Under the pieces are notes generated by a model. It saw nothing but the letters and a program-made list of their open reading frames with translations, had not been told where the DNA came from and searched no databases. Below are positions 44,001 to 54,939 of a DNA stretch of 64,000 nucleotides, piece by piece. This DNA is from Oncomelania hupensis (lineage: Eukaryota > Mollusca > Gastropoda > Littorinimorpha > Pomatiopsidae): contig CM072522.1 of assembly GCA_036898135.1 (NCBI GenBank), forward strand, positions 29,925,966 to 29,989,965, in the 5' to 3' direction. Within the stretch, counting starts at the first letter, position 1; every line of letters starts with the position of its first letter. The translations under genes were made by a program, and so were the position numbers.

Positions 44001-45240
44001 TAATTATTATTAATTGGTAGGGTGGCGTAGTTGCATAGTGGTTTAGGGGCACATGTTAGAAATGCATTGTTAAGCAATGTCCAGTGTTGTTTGGATTGGA
44101 ACGGTTAGTACTTGGATGCCCCCAACTGAATGGCACAAGGAATAAAACAAGCGCACCACGCCACCTCCGTCCATCCCAGCTGTGAATGGGTAACCAGGCT
44201 TTGTTTGGGGTGGTGGAAATGTAAGGTACGGTGAGTTAGAGGGGCACTGTCCTCACTAAGCTGGACCAGAAAAAGGGGAGGGGCGGGGGGGGGGGGGGGG
44301 GGGGGGGGGGTTGAAAGAGCCCAAACACCTCTTAGTCTCCATTGGCTGAAAGGTTGTGTGAACACATTTACCTTTTACCTGGCAGGGTGAGATAAGGGCA
44401 CAAAGCAGTCTTTTGGCCAGGTGCAAAGGCTTCCAACACTGGGACAGAGAAAGAGAGAGAGAAGAGCTCTCTTAATTTCAGCCTTATTTTTTTATGAGGA
44501 AATTTTTGGGAGAAATTTCTAGTTTCCAACTGGGCTATTGGTGACTCTAGAAAAAAAGAACTCACTCACAGGTTTCTCACTAAGCAGTAAACAACATCCA
44601 CAAAAATAAGTAACAGAACGCAGTTTACAATTTGTTTAAACTTAGCAAGAATCATCGAAAGTAGACCGGTGATTTAGCCATTTGTCAAGCATAGAGCATA
44701 ACTTGTTTAGACAACAGCCAAAAAAAAAAGACCTTTCAGGTAAAAAAACAAATGCAATGAATTGCATGAGAAGCTTGACCACACATGCTGGTATAACGTT
44801 CCTATAAAAATCCGTCCAATGGTTATTTAGATATGGCATGCAACCCACAAGAACCAACAGACTGACTGACTGACAAACCAACGTTTGGCTCATTCTGATT
44901 CCCAACTATAATTACATCCCAGCAAAGTGCATGACAGGATACCTGATGCCAGCGCCCAACTGGGATGTACTGATAAATAACGGGTTCAAAGTACAAACAG
45001 TTTTGTTATCTAGACCCAGGCTTGGTTCAGTACAACCCTATGACCATAGACTTGCCACATTTTTAGCTGATCCACCTGTGCACTGATGATGAAAGAAGGG
45101 GGAAGAGGAAGAGGACAGAGAAGCATAGCTTGCAGGAGTGTTGAAAGAGTGCAGATACATGGGTTCAAAGAACTTGCCCAGGTCACCAACCAGGACTCAA
45201 AACTTTGCTGGGTCGACCTAGAACTTGCAGCTACATTTTA
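44001..45240. other. CPT1 intron 2, part with poly-G and R2 fragment
   Basis: A long G run lies at 44284-44310 and an R2-like fragment ending CGTTTGGCTCATTCTGATTCC at 44770-44910. No exon was found. Confidence 0.45.
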
Positions 45241-45261
45241 CCCCTTGGTTAACCTGATTGT

Positions 45262-45264
45262 TTT

Positions 45265-45341
<77 letters not shown>

Positions 45342-45367
45342 CTCTTTCTCTCTCTCTTTCTCTCTCT

Positions 45368-45452
<85 letters not shown>
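45262..45452. repeat. (CT)n microsatellite
   Basis: Nearly uninterrupted TC dinucleotides with a few TTTC breaks over about 190 bp. It produces spurious Leu-Ser and Arg-Glu repeat open frames on both strands. A shorter CT tract lies at 45530-45572. Confidence 0.97.
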
Positions 45453-45454
<2 letters not shown>

Positions 45455-45459
45455 GTTCA

Positions 45460-45770
45460 TAAAAAGAAAGAGATTTCTCTTATATAGCGCACTTACAAGC
45501 TCAAAGAGCTTCTCACAGCTCAAAGAGCTTCTCTTTCTCTCTTTCTCTCTCTCTCTCTCTTTCTCTCTCTCACCTGTTCATAAAAAGAAATTAGAAAGAG
45601 ATTTCTCTAATATAGCACACTTACAAGCTCAGAGAGCTTCTCAAAGCACTGGCCCGTAATATCCAGCAATCACACAATAGTTTGCTGAAGTCGGGATTCG
45701 AACCCACGTCGCCCAAGACGCACTCACACAAGTCGTGCGCTCTGACCACTGAGCTATCCCTGCCTTACGA
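45460..45770 (-). mobile_element. tRNA-derived SINE family S3 (reverse), with a partial tandem copy
   Basis: Read on the minus strand, the head is GGGATAGCTCAGTGGTCAGAG (A-box region) and GGGTTCGAATCCCGAC (B box), then the body, ending in CTCTGAGCTTGTAAGTG and GCTATATTAGAGAAATCTC. The 3' part is repeated once more at 45460-45535, separated by a CT tract. Confidence 0.8.
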
Positions 45771-46084
45771 TATATTTTTGTTACGATTTTTACTGAAAAC
45801 ATGCACTACTAAACCAGACCTGCTTTTAACCTCAAACAAACTTTATACAAATTTTTTAAAAAAAATTCTTTTTTTTTTTAACAATAATGGGGAAGGATGG
45901 GAAGTGGGGAGAGGTTGTGGAGGAGGGTGGGGGGTGTGTGATTTGGCTCAGTGTTTGAATAGACGCCAGCAGCGCCTTCTGCAGCTCCACATAGCGGTTG
46001 CCTGTTTATTTCAGTTAGGTGTTCTTTCTACTTTTGGTTTTTCCAGACTTGGTCTACCTAGAAATACCTTGAAGCAGTTGGAGG

Positions 46085-46570
46085 AAATCAGAATGAACCA
46101 AGTATGGGTCAGTTGGTATGTTGGTCCGTTCAACGCCATATCTCAAGGACCACCAAATGGATTTTGACCAGACTTCATAGCAATCTTATCTAAGTTAGTG
46201 GACTGCCTCCCATGCTATCTTAATTGCTCTGGTGCAAAGGTCAAGGTCACTGGAGTCATTTTGTTTGCTAAAGACGTTTTGCTCAATAATGTGAAAAACA
46301 GCTAAAAAAATTTTTGTTAAGTTTTGGTATACAATAATACAGGTACTTAAAACATGGTCCGTTCTTCAATAGCAGTCCAGTTGTAAGACAGTCAGTCAGT
46401 CTATCGCTCCAAATGTCACTTTTTTGTTCAAAACACACTTGTTGACTTATTTCAAGAATAACTGGACCACATTCATCATTTTTACTTTGTGCATACTTTA
46501 ACTACTGCTAAGCGGGTTAGGTCGTTCGTATTGGTACTTTCCCCAGGTCAAGGTCATTTGGCTTCACAGT
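46085..46570 (-). repeat. R2 interspersed repeat, reverse copy
   Basis: In reverse it contains the R2 phrases: CAGAATGAACCAAG (start), GGTCAAGGTCACTGGAG (46240) and CAGGTCAAGGTCATTTGG (46545). Three nearby AAGGTCA-type half-sites are noted as a finding. Confidence 0.6.
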
Positions 46571-46996
46571 TTTTTAAACACGTTTTGCTCTGTATTTTAC
46601 TTTTGGCTGAACCAATTTTGATTGTTTTTTCCTGGCAGATAATTGACATTTGTTTTTTCGCTTGCAGATAGTTTAGATCGGGTTGGGTGTCTATGAGTCC
46701 ATGTTTTCCTTTAGCTTCCTTAATATGGAGCTGGTCGCATCACAACCCTGCCAAGAAAATGAACACTTTTGAAAATGCTTATTTTAATATGTATATCTGG
46801 AAACACATTTGAATGGTTTGCCATCTTTTTTTAAATATTTGTTATCTTACTTGGTTTATTAAAACCATTTACGGATTCCTGAGATGACAACTTAATACGG
46901 CAGTTTGTCTCAAATATCAGCAACTCTATTAGTGAAAGCAACACAAACAAAAGGCCTAAAAAGGTTTTAGTAAGTTAGGTTTAGAGACATGCTGGT

Positions 46997-47540
46997 TGTA
47001 GTGCTGCCCTGACAAAGGTTGAAGCCCATTTGGAAAGACAGGACCATCAGTCTACATTCCAAGATAAGGCTGCTGCGCTCCCTTGTCATCTCTATCTTTC
47101 TTTACGTTTGCGAAACATGGACCCTCACAGCTGATCTACAGTGAAGAATACAAAGCATGGAGATGAGGGGCTGCAGAAGACTTCTGGGCATTTCCTATAC
47201 CCAGCACATCACCAACAACGAAGTACGACAGACCACATCACACGAGCCATTGGACAACACGATGACCTGCTCACAGTGGTGAAGAAACTTTAACTCCGAT
47301 GGTATGGCCACAGCCACCAGAGCTTCAGGCCTTGCAAAGACCAAACTGCAAGGCATGGTGCAAGGAGGCAGAAGAAGAGGAGACAGAAAAAGAGGTGGGA
47401 GGACAACATTCGAGAATGGACTGACTTGAACCTGAGCTAATCCATGAGGGTTGCTGAGGACAGAGAAAGATGGAGTACGCTGGTTAAACGATCATCTGTG
47501 GTGCCCCAACGACCTTCGAGTGATGGGATAGGATAGGATG
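46997..47540 (+). mobile_element. LINE family A copy (3' half, degenerate)
   Basis: It runs from CTGCCCTGACAAAGGTTG through TGCGAAACATGGACCCTCAC and GAGGCTGCAGAAGACTTCTG-like text to GGTTAAACGATCATCTGTGG and the tail GGGATAGGATAGGATGG. Frames are broken by indels. Confidence 0.8.
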
Positions 47541-48330
47541 GTTGTAGTGACTATTTTGGCCAAGCTACTTATTGCTGGATTTAGCTGGATCATTAGCCTA
47601 GCTGGCAAGTTTGAAGACTGCGACTTTGGTAGCAACACCCCTGGCTGGTTTTTGGGATTCCTAATCCCTGCCAAGCACCTGAGCACCAGTTTTTTTTCCT
47701 TGGGATTTTGTTTTGTGTTTCAATCCTTGAATTCCTCACTCTGAAATCCCCGCGGACAAAGTCCAGCGAGGTTTGAGGTTTGTTCTTGTTTGCAGGTGGC
47801 AAAGGAATATAATTGTTTCACGGTGCAAAAGCCTTGACTGTTAAATTTAGGTTATCTAAACAAAAGCGCAAGGTCGTTGGGAATGAGAAGGTTGGGGGTG
47901 GAGGTGGTTGCCAGTATTGAGCTTAGGAGTTGAAGGTGATAGTGGGGAGTGAGGTGGATTGGAGAAAGGGTTGGGGGGCAGGGTGGCGTTAAGATTTGGT
48001 GATGAGAGAGTAGGGGGGAGGGAGTGGTGATTGGAGAGAGAGAGAGATAATGTGTGAGTGAAGGTCCACTTTATTGAATATATTACATTGGTCTTTGAGC
48101 TTGTAAAGCACTATACAAAAAAACACAAAAACATTTTGACAATTACACCCTTTCTTCTTGTTCTTCTATTTCTTGTTCTTCTTGTTCTTCTTTTTTTTCT
48201 TCTACTTCTATTATTATCATTATTAATATTTTAAAGGGTGAATTGAAAAATCAGAGTCTCCTCTCTGAAAATCCTTACGGGAAGAGAGGGGACTATAAAC
48301 TGATTAAATAAATAATAAAATATTTTAAAT
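47541..48330. other. CPT1 intron 2, unassigned part
   Basis: G-rich and T-rich stretches; a SINE-like tail phrase (GTCTTTGAGCTTGTAAAGCA) near 48092 and CTTCTT repeats near 48155-48200. No gene seen. Confidence 0.4.
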
Positions 48331-48332
48331 TT

Positions 48333-48405
<73 letters not shown>
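48331..48405. repeat. (TA)n microsatellite
   Basis: About 60 bp of TA dinucleotides ending in TAGATATAGATATAGATATA. An (ATT)n tract follows at 48448-48502. Confidence 0.95.
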
Positions 48406-48409
<4 letters not shown>

Positions 48410-48452
48410 ATTGTTTTGGTGATGATGGTGATTATGTTGCTATTATTATCTA

Positions 48453-48502
<50 letters not shown>

Positions 48503-48701
48503 GGAATACAATATAATACAATGCAATGAATCTTTATTGTCCAACTTTCACATTATACATAAAAGCAAAAAACTGCCTTTGGCGTTGAGTGCAAACTTTG
48601 CTTAAAATAGTACATTAACAAAAATAAAAATGTCCATATACATTAATGCAGAATAAACATTCATCAACTTGAACACATACACGCACATGAAAAAAAAACA
48701 C

Positions 48702-48969
48702 TGCCTACACACACATGGGGAAAACAACCTGTGCCTACACACAGATGGAGAAAACAACCTGTGCCTACACACACATGGAGAAAACAACCTGTGCCTACAC
48801 ACACATGGAGAAAACAACCTGTGCCTACACACACATGGAGAAAACAACCTGTGCCTACACACACATGGAGAAAACAACCTGTGCCTACACACACATGGAG
48901 AAAACAACCTGTGCCTACACACACATGGGGAAAACAACCTGTGCCTACACACACATGGGGAAAACAACA
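48702..48969. repeat. 30-bp minisatellite, about nine units
   Basis: The unit contains AAAACAACCTGTGCCTACAC followed by ACACATGGAG. Units are almost identical (one G/C change in the second unit, GGGG for GGAG in the first and last two). A 30-bp period keeps all frames open, giving false repetitive ORFs on both strands. Confidence 0.95.
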
Positions 48970-49039
48970 ACTTAACTCATCACATGCAACGTGCACTTTA
49001 CAGACCATTCAAACGCGTTAAAAGGGAAAAGTTGGAATA

Positions 49040-50664
49040 AAACATCTAAAAGAATGCATAAATCATCAAAATAAATAAAATAGTTAACTCATTCTTTACT
49101 GGCTTGGGTTGCATCCCATTTTATCGTTCTTTACTGATAGATTTGTATGAGGTACTAAAAGAAAAAAAAATTTAAAACACAAGGACTGTAGAAGGGACTT
49201 GAAAAAAAAATAGATTGGATTAGGCCATAGCCAAGTTTGATAGAATTATCTTTGCTATTTAGTGATTTATTTTTTAAAATACCCCCCTTTCCTCCCTCCC
49301 CCATCCCCTCCTCCTCTTTCTTTCCACCCTGCTCCCATCTCCCCATCTACTCCTCCGTCCCGTCCCCTTTCTCAAATTTTCACCTCCCATTCCCACCCAA
49401 AATGTACAAATAGTGTAAGGGATGCAACAATTCAATAATAGACCTTTTTCTGCTTATTGCAGAGCTGCCAACCCCTACGGAAAGTCCGTAGTTTCTCCGG
49501 AAAATGTTCTTTAATTCCGCAACTACGCCATTTCAAGAAATACTACGGAAGAAAAATGTCAAAGCATACCTATTTTTTTTACAAGTATCGAAACAAAGCC
49601 GCGAGAGACGTAGGCCTACTAGGCTTTCGTCAATATCATAGACTTTCGTATAGCGCTTTGCGTGTGCGCTATTTTTAGCTCAGCAGCCACTGCGCGGTAG
49701 ACTTGGTTTTAAACCAATGCAGTATCCATGCCCAGGCATTAGTACATGTAGTGAGCCATTGGGTTAGCTTTTCCGAACAAAATGTTAAAACTGTTGTTTT
49801 TTTTTTCAGGAACATTTCTATCATTTTAAAAATAAATATTTGAAAGTGTGTTGGTGTTTGGTTTTTATTTAAGCTAATATCAACATTTTAAATAATGCTC
49901 ATTTTATCATGTGAAAATTCTTGTTCGTACATTTACTACTGAAATTGAGCTGAAACTACTGATATTTTTCTTTGTTTGCTACTGAAATTTTTTTTAGGGG
50001 TTGGCAGCTCTGTTATTGTGGAAAACAGCGTTACCTCCCTCTAATGGTAGCATGTATCTACAGCGCTGAAATTACTTATCATCTTCATCATTTTCTTCAT
50101 CGCCACTTTGTCCACTAGTAACAATTTCCGCATCCCCTTCCAGGTTAGAAGCCCACTCTCTTTGAAACAATGGTAGTCAGTGCCAGACCAACGTTGCAAG
50201 CGTATTCTAAAATTAATCTATAGGAGATCTTTACACCTTCGTTTTGTATACTATATTGATTCTACACACTGCGGCTTCCAAAAGTAAAAAAAAAAGAGCC
50301 AGACCAAATGGTCTGGTAAATATCTATGATGAGGGCTTTTTAGCCCAATTTTATTGTCCTTAACGCTCATGCAGTAGGACGTTAAGTTTCGTTCGTTAGA
50401 AGTATGCATATGTCAGTATGACAACGGTGTGCGCTGACACTACGCTATAGTGTAACAAAGTAGAGAAAGAGTTAAGATTCAGTTAAACATACAAAACGGG
50501 CTTGGCTGACCAGGCAACACAGTTAACGATTGTTGAGGATTGAGATTGCTCCTGGGCGGAAAAGTTCTTGTGTAATATTTTCTTAGCAAGCGGCATCCAA
50601 AACATTTGACTTGATGACAAGTACTGAAAACAATGATTGTAAGAGGCGTCGCACATGATGCAAT

Positions 50665-50695
<31 letters not shown>

Positions 50696-50746
50696 TATAT
50701 TATTATCATTATTAATATCATCATCATTATTGTTCGACTGTTACAG
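49040..50746. other. CPT1 intron 2, last part
   Basis: Around 49460-50015 there is a possible transposon: AGAGCTGCCAACCCCTACGG near the left and GGGGTTGGCAGCTCTG at 49998-50013 in reverse complement form a 15-bp inverted repeat. No transposase frame is intact. (ATT)n occurs at 50668-50692. Confidence 0.45.
49461..50013. mobile_element. Inverted-repeat element with CAGAGCTGCCAACCCC ends
   Basis: The left end CAGAGCTGCCAACCCCTACG and the right end, in reverse complement CAGAGCTGCCAACCCCTAAA, share about 18 bp. The element is 553 bp. CAG-starting termini suggest hAT-like. A weak frame GKCSLIPQLRHFKKYYGR lies near the left end. No certain target duplication was seen. Confidence 0.6.
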
Positions 50747-50869
50747 ACAGCCCCACACTGCTGAATGAAGCCATTGTGTCACTAGTGACAGGCGTGCTCC
50801 TCTTCATCGTGTCACTGTATATCCGACGTCTGCTCCTCAGGCTCCTCCTCTCGTACCGCGGGTGGATGT
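50747..50869 (+). CDS. CPT1: CPT1 exon 3 (second membrane segment)
   Basis: The exon is 123 nt, acceptor CTGTTACAG and donor GGATGT|GTAAGG. It encodes SPTLLNEAIVSLVTG..., then RRLLLRLLLSYRGWM. The hydrophobic AIVSLVTGVLLFIVSLYI is the second membrane helix, and LLSYRGWM matches the conserved LLSYHGWM that follows it in CPT1. One base is left for the next exon. Confidence 0.94.
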
Positions 50870-51133
50870 GTAAGGATCTTTTACCCCCTTAACACTGTTT
50901 CTATAGGGTAGGTATTCCCCCATTTGCAGGCGCCTGGCAATTGCAGACAGCTACACTCTCCAGACTACCCTTTCAGTATGTCAGGATACTAGGTTGATGA
51001 GGAAACTTTCAAACCAGCGTCTCGGCCATCGACCTAACTTTGTTATGGATGTAGTTTTTCCAGGTATTTTTGCAGTATATTTTCCCTGTCAGATTTTGTT
51101 TTTTGTATACTCTTGTGTACTGGCCCTTGGACT
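50870..51133. other. CPT1 intron 3, first part
   Basis: Short SINE-like phrases such as GGTAGGTATTCCCCCATTTGC are visible, but nothing that I can assign. Confidence 0.35.
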
Positions 51134-51141
51134 GTAATATG

Positions 51142-53005
51142 CAGACATGCCTACCCATACGGAATTTCCGTATTTTTTCTGGAAATTTCAAAAACTCGGC
51201 AAGCGCTACTGCAAATACGGATACTTGTTTCACGGTCCGGAAATACATAAAAACAACATTTGGGGGAAAAAAATCGAACTCGTTGGCCTGTGATAATGCA
51301 CTGCGTGACCTTTTTCCGAAGACGCCCGAACCCGGTTTAATCCCGCAATGCGCAGTCGCAGTAGAGACATGTGGCATCGAAGTTTATGGTAGAGGCACCG
51401 AAGTTTGCCGAATCCGTTTTTGCACAGTCGCAGTAAAGATCGGTGCTTGTGAGACAGAATTTAAAACATGGCGTTCATACAAATTGCTAAGCAAAGTGAT
51501 TGTGAATCTGAATCTTTAAAAAAAAAGCGCAATGCTGACATTTCTTGCCTCGTATACGGAAAAGTGTCCTTTCGTTATTCGCGGCAGCACTGACTCAAAA
51601 GTACGATTTGTGCCAACCAGTTTGGCATCTCCGCCGGTGATATGAACGACATCAAGCGGCACGCGGAAGGCCCACAGCATGAATTACGAGGCTTTGGAGA
51701 AGAAAAATAAAATTGTGGCAGCAAATCAAGCTATCACTGGATTCTTCCCAGCTAACCACAATTTCGGGCTACCGATCGGGGCCCGATCGGGCAAATGGAA
51801 ATTTGAACCGATTCGGGCAAAGATCGGGCGATCGTCGGGCTACCCGAAACTTACCCGATCGTAACCCCACGTTCGCCAAACAGTAGCCCGACTTTCGATA
51901 AAGATTGGGCGATCGTCGGGGTACCCAAAACTTACCCGACCGTAACCCAACCTTTGCCGAACGGTAACCCGATTCCGGCAAAGATCGGGCATACGTCAGG
52001 ATACCCAACACCAACCCTATTGTAACCCAACTTAAACCAGAAACAACCCCGATAATGCCCCATCCCTGGCCAATGCTGATTTACCCTAAAATCATATCCC
52101 ACATATTGTTTATGATATGTGATTGCATGAAGAAAGAATTGAGATGTCTGGTGTTAATAGGGACTGTCGGCACAGGCGTTTTTGTTTTCGGAAGTCCTTG
52201 GTGTGTCCCCACTTAAGTATTTACACACCATTTCGATAACGATATAGCCTATATTAACGTGATCTTCGTCGCTATCGAAATCGTGTGTAAATACATAAAC
52301 GAAAGGCAAAGCACCCAAAAAACAACCACAGTGAAAATAGAAATAGGTTTTCGCAGGCAAACACAATATCCGAGCACATGCAACTGTAGAACTTAGAAGA
52401 AAACTGTAGAAACTTGGCGGTTAAGTACAACCGGAAAAGACCAGCAGTAATGGGCACGGAAATTTACCCTTGACTTATAATGTATAAATAAATACAATAG
52501 TTAAAAGAAACACTGTAACAATATTTTACATATTGTATGATAAAAATTAAGAATTATAAGCACAATTAAATAATCATATCTTGCTGAATTGATTTTGTAT
52601 AAATATTTTTCACATACATACGCCGCAGCATATGTGAAGCAGACGAAACATTCCAGACAGTTTAGCCAATTAGAAGCGAGAGTAGGCCTATGTTAGCGTG
52701 TGCGCAGTGTGGCTTTGTGGTGGGGCAGAATCGGGCTGCAGACGGGAGGGCGAATAGTTACATTTCTAGACTCCGCTACGCATCGGGTTTTTGTAGGGCT
52801 ATGTGGGTCCCTACTAAAACCCGACAAAAGTCGGGATGCCCTATGCGGCCCCAGTGGGGCCCCGATCGGGCTGGTTTGCTGGGTTCTCATAATATCAAAA
52901 AGGATGAGTGCAAAAACAATAGGTAGTAAAAGCAAATACGGAAATCGTAATACTGAAATTTGAAAAAGCTAATACAGAAACTTCAAATTGAGGGTAGGCA
53001 TGCCT
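51142..53005 (+). mobile_element. hAT-like element (family H1), copy 2, with a nested insertion
   Basis: The ends are CAGACATGCCTACCC and, in reverse complement, (C)AGGCATGCCTACCC. The 8-bp sequence GTAATATG flanks both sides (51134-51141 and 53006-53013), a clear target duplication of hAT length. From the ATG at about 51466 the plus strand reads IAKQSDCESESLKKK, then after frameshifts GISAGDMNDIKRHAEGPQHE and ITGFFP, resembling the zinc-finger N terminus of hAT-type transposases. Copy 1 (24156-25019) is inverted relative to it. Confidence 0.75.
51747..52883. mobile_element. Nested TIR element rich in GATCGGGC
   Basis: The left end is CCCAGCTAACCACAATTTCG and the right end, in reverse complement, is CCCAGCAAACCAGCCCGATC; both are followed by GATCGGGGCCC. 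TTCT(T/C) flanks both sides. Inside, the left third has repeated GATCGGGC/GTAACCC motifs in both orientations. A minus-strand frame has FDSDEDHVNIGYIVIEM. Superfamily unknown. Confidence 0.65.
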
Positions 53006-53299
53006 GTAATATGAAACTTGCACGTAGTGTGCTTTCCATTCACTTCCCTCCTTGCAGGGCATTAATGTTAATGTCCTTAATTTACAAGGGATAAATAAAA
53101 ATGTGTCTAGTAATTTTTTTTTTTCATTTTGTCTAACTTCACAAATTCAATAAATAACTAAATACAAATAACTGTTGGGTTTGGGCTGTGGTTCTCATGA
53201 GAAGTGATGAAGATTTTGGAATCAAATACTCTTCACTCGGCTACAAATCTTTTTTTGTGGTTGTATCAATTTTATATATACAGTAACAAAAGGTCACAG

Positions 53300-53565
53300 A
53301 GGCTGTTTGAGGGCAGTACGCCTTCACATGACCTATCCTTGAATGATAGATCTCCGGCAACTCAGCCAGCATCCAGATGGCCCTGTTTGGTGGAAGCTGC
53401 CCCATTGAAGACTGCTTGATACATCTCCGACACTAGGCTAGAGAGGCAAGGTTGCCCTGTTTAGAGGAGACCGGCCCGCACACAACCTCCGCTTAATAGA
53501 TCTCTGACATTGGGCTACTGTCAGGATCGCCCTGTGTGAATGATGGAAACCTGGCCTCTTGAAGA
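53300..53565 (+). repeat. Three degenerate tandem units of about 85 bp
   Basis: The phrases GATAGATCTCCGGCAACTC, GATACATCTCCGACACTAGG and AATAGATCTCTGACATTGGG begin three similar blocks, each containing GCCCTGT and GAAGACTG-type text. They lie just upstream of CPT1 exon 4. Confidence 0.55.
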
Positions 53566-53587
53566 CTGTGGATGGCTGTGTGTGCAG

Positions 53588-53703
53588 ATGAGAACCCTCA
53601 CAAGCAGTCTGCCTGGACGTTGGGCTGGGGGGTGATGGTCAAGGTGTTGACGGGCAGTCAGCCCACACTGTACAGTTACCAGCGCAGCCTGCCTCGCTTG
53701 TCT
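53588..53703 (+). CDS. CPT1: CPT1 exon 4
   Basis: The exon is 116 nt, acceptor TGTGTGCAG (53585-53587) and donor TTGTCT|GTGAGT. The spare T of exon 3 gives Tyr, then ENPHKQSAWTLGWGVMVKV, then GSQPTLYSYQRSLPRLS. The last block matches MLYSFQTSLPRLP, the conserved entry into the cytosolic acyltransferase domain. It ends in phase 0. Confidence 0.94.
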
Positions 53704-54367
53704 GTGAGTACATTGGTTTGCCTTGCCACAGTTCTATCCAGTATTTATCATTTTACCCTTGAACCCCATCACAGGCTTACTGTCTCTGAAGCCTCAGGTC
53801 AGGGGAAGTTACTCTGTCAGTCACTTTGTTTTGGGACTTTAAAACATTAAACTAAAATACAAAAAAAAAAAAATCTATATTACTTTTTAGTATTGCCAAC
53901 TTACTATTCTTTCATTTCATATGCGTTATGTTTATGTTGTACAGAAAGCAATAAAGGCAAACACAAAATCCAAACTCACTTATTTTTCAGATGAAAATAA
54001 AAACAAGAAAATTTTTTTTCAAACTGGAAACTGTTTTCCAACACGTCACAGACTCCAATGTTAATATTTATCCAAGTAAACTTCAAAAAAATGTCCGTGT
54101 GACAAATTACTATAGAAATAAACAAAGGAGATATCTTTTATGAGGTGTGATACAACGATAAAAGGTCCGAGCATGATCGGCGATTTATTTACACTTTTCT
54201 AAAAATCGTAGCATCGTCTGTAGTATAATACTGGATGTACCTCTACATGAAGATATTGTCATCATCAGAGAAAATAAAAATTTGGCCGAAATGAGAACGG
54301 ATTCATTTTCTACATCATCAGACAACACAATAATCATCATTATCATTATCATCATCATCATCTTCTT

Positions 54368-54485
54368 CATCTGTAGAAAGTAATGGTGGTTATATGCATC
54401 CTGTGTGGTGTTTGTAATATAGGTACCCCCACTGCACCAGACCCTAGACAAACTGCTGGCCTCACTGAAGCCCCTGTATGAGGAT
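54368..54485 (+). pseudogene. Partial duplicate of CPT1 exon 5 with its acceptor
   Basis: Starting at 54368 (CTGTAGAAAGTAATGGTGG) the sequence repeats 54606-54714, including the acceptor TTGTAATATAG. The exon part 54423-54485 encodes VPPLHQTLDKLLASLKPLYED; the real exon has Arg for His and Met for Leu. It breaks off into an (ATC)n tract without a matching donor. Other base changes in it are synonymous. Confidence 0.85.
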
Positions 54486-54487
54486 GC

Positions 54488-54522
54488 CGTTTTCATTATC
54501 ATCATAATCATCATCATCATCA

Positions 54523-54579
<57 letters not shown>

Positions 54580-54600
54580 TTCATCATCATCATCATCAGA
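54488..54600. repeat. (ATC)n microsatellite
   Basis: About 110 bp of ATC triplets with few breaks. It separates the partial exon copy from true exon 5; a second ATC-rich tract lies at 54330-54367. Confidence 0.95.
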
Positions 54601-54651
54601 TGTAGAGAGTAATGGTGGTTACATGCAGCCTGTGTGGTGTTTGTAATATAG

Positions 54652-54839
54652 GTACCCCCACTGCGGCAGACCATGGACAAACTGCTGGCCTCACTGAAGC
54701 CGCTGTACGAAGACAAGCCAGGGGAATTCCAACAGCTGGAGCAAGAGGCCAAGGAGTTTGAGAACACCCTGGGCCCAAAGCTGCAGCGAGCCCTCGTCCT
54801 CAAGTCGTGGCTGGCTCCCAACTATGTGTCGGATTGGTG
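54652..54839 (+). CDS. CPT1: CPT1 exon 5
   Basis: The exon is 188 nt, acceptor TAATATAG and donor TTGGTG|GTGAGT. It encodes VPPLRQTMDKLLASLKPLYE, then a Glu-rich helix and LVLKSWLAPNYVSDWW. The KSWxAxNYVSDWW signature is strongly conserved in CPT1. Enters in phase 0 and leaves two bases (Trp completed by exon 6). Confidence 0.96.
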
Positions 54840-54939
54840 GTGAGTTAGTTTGCTCCCTTGGCAAGTTGAAAAGTAGAAAATATCAGTTTTAAATATCTTG
54901 TTTGGACTTACTGGTTGGTGGTGAGTGGTGGGGAGATAG

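Noticed and set aside
45086..45659. Leu/Ser-rich and Arg/Glu-rich ORFs
   Set aside because: They are translations of a (CT)n microsatellite.
48664..49040. Several long repetitive ORFs on both strands
   Set aside because: They arise from the 30-bp minisatellite, have no flanking gene structure and appear in every frame.
51009..51519. Overlapping 122- and 149-codon ORFs
   Set aside because: They lie in the hAT-like element and match its noncoding 5' part in the other copy; they are not host genes.
54423..54485. A mutually exclusive CPT1 exon
   Set aside because: The copy has an acceptor but no matching donor and lacks the rest of exon 5, so it cannot replace it; kept only as a partial duplicate.
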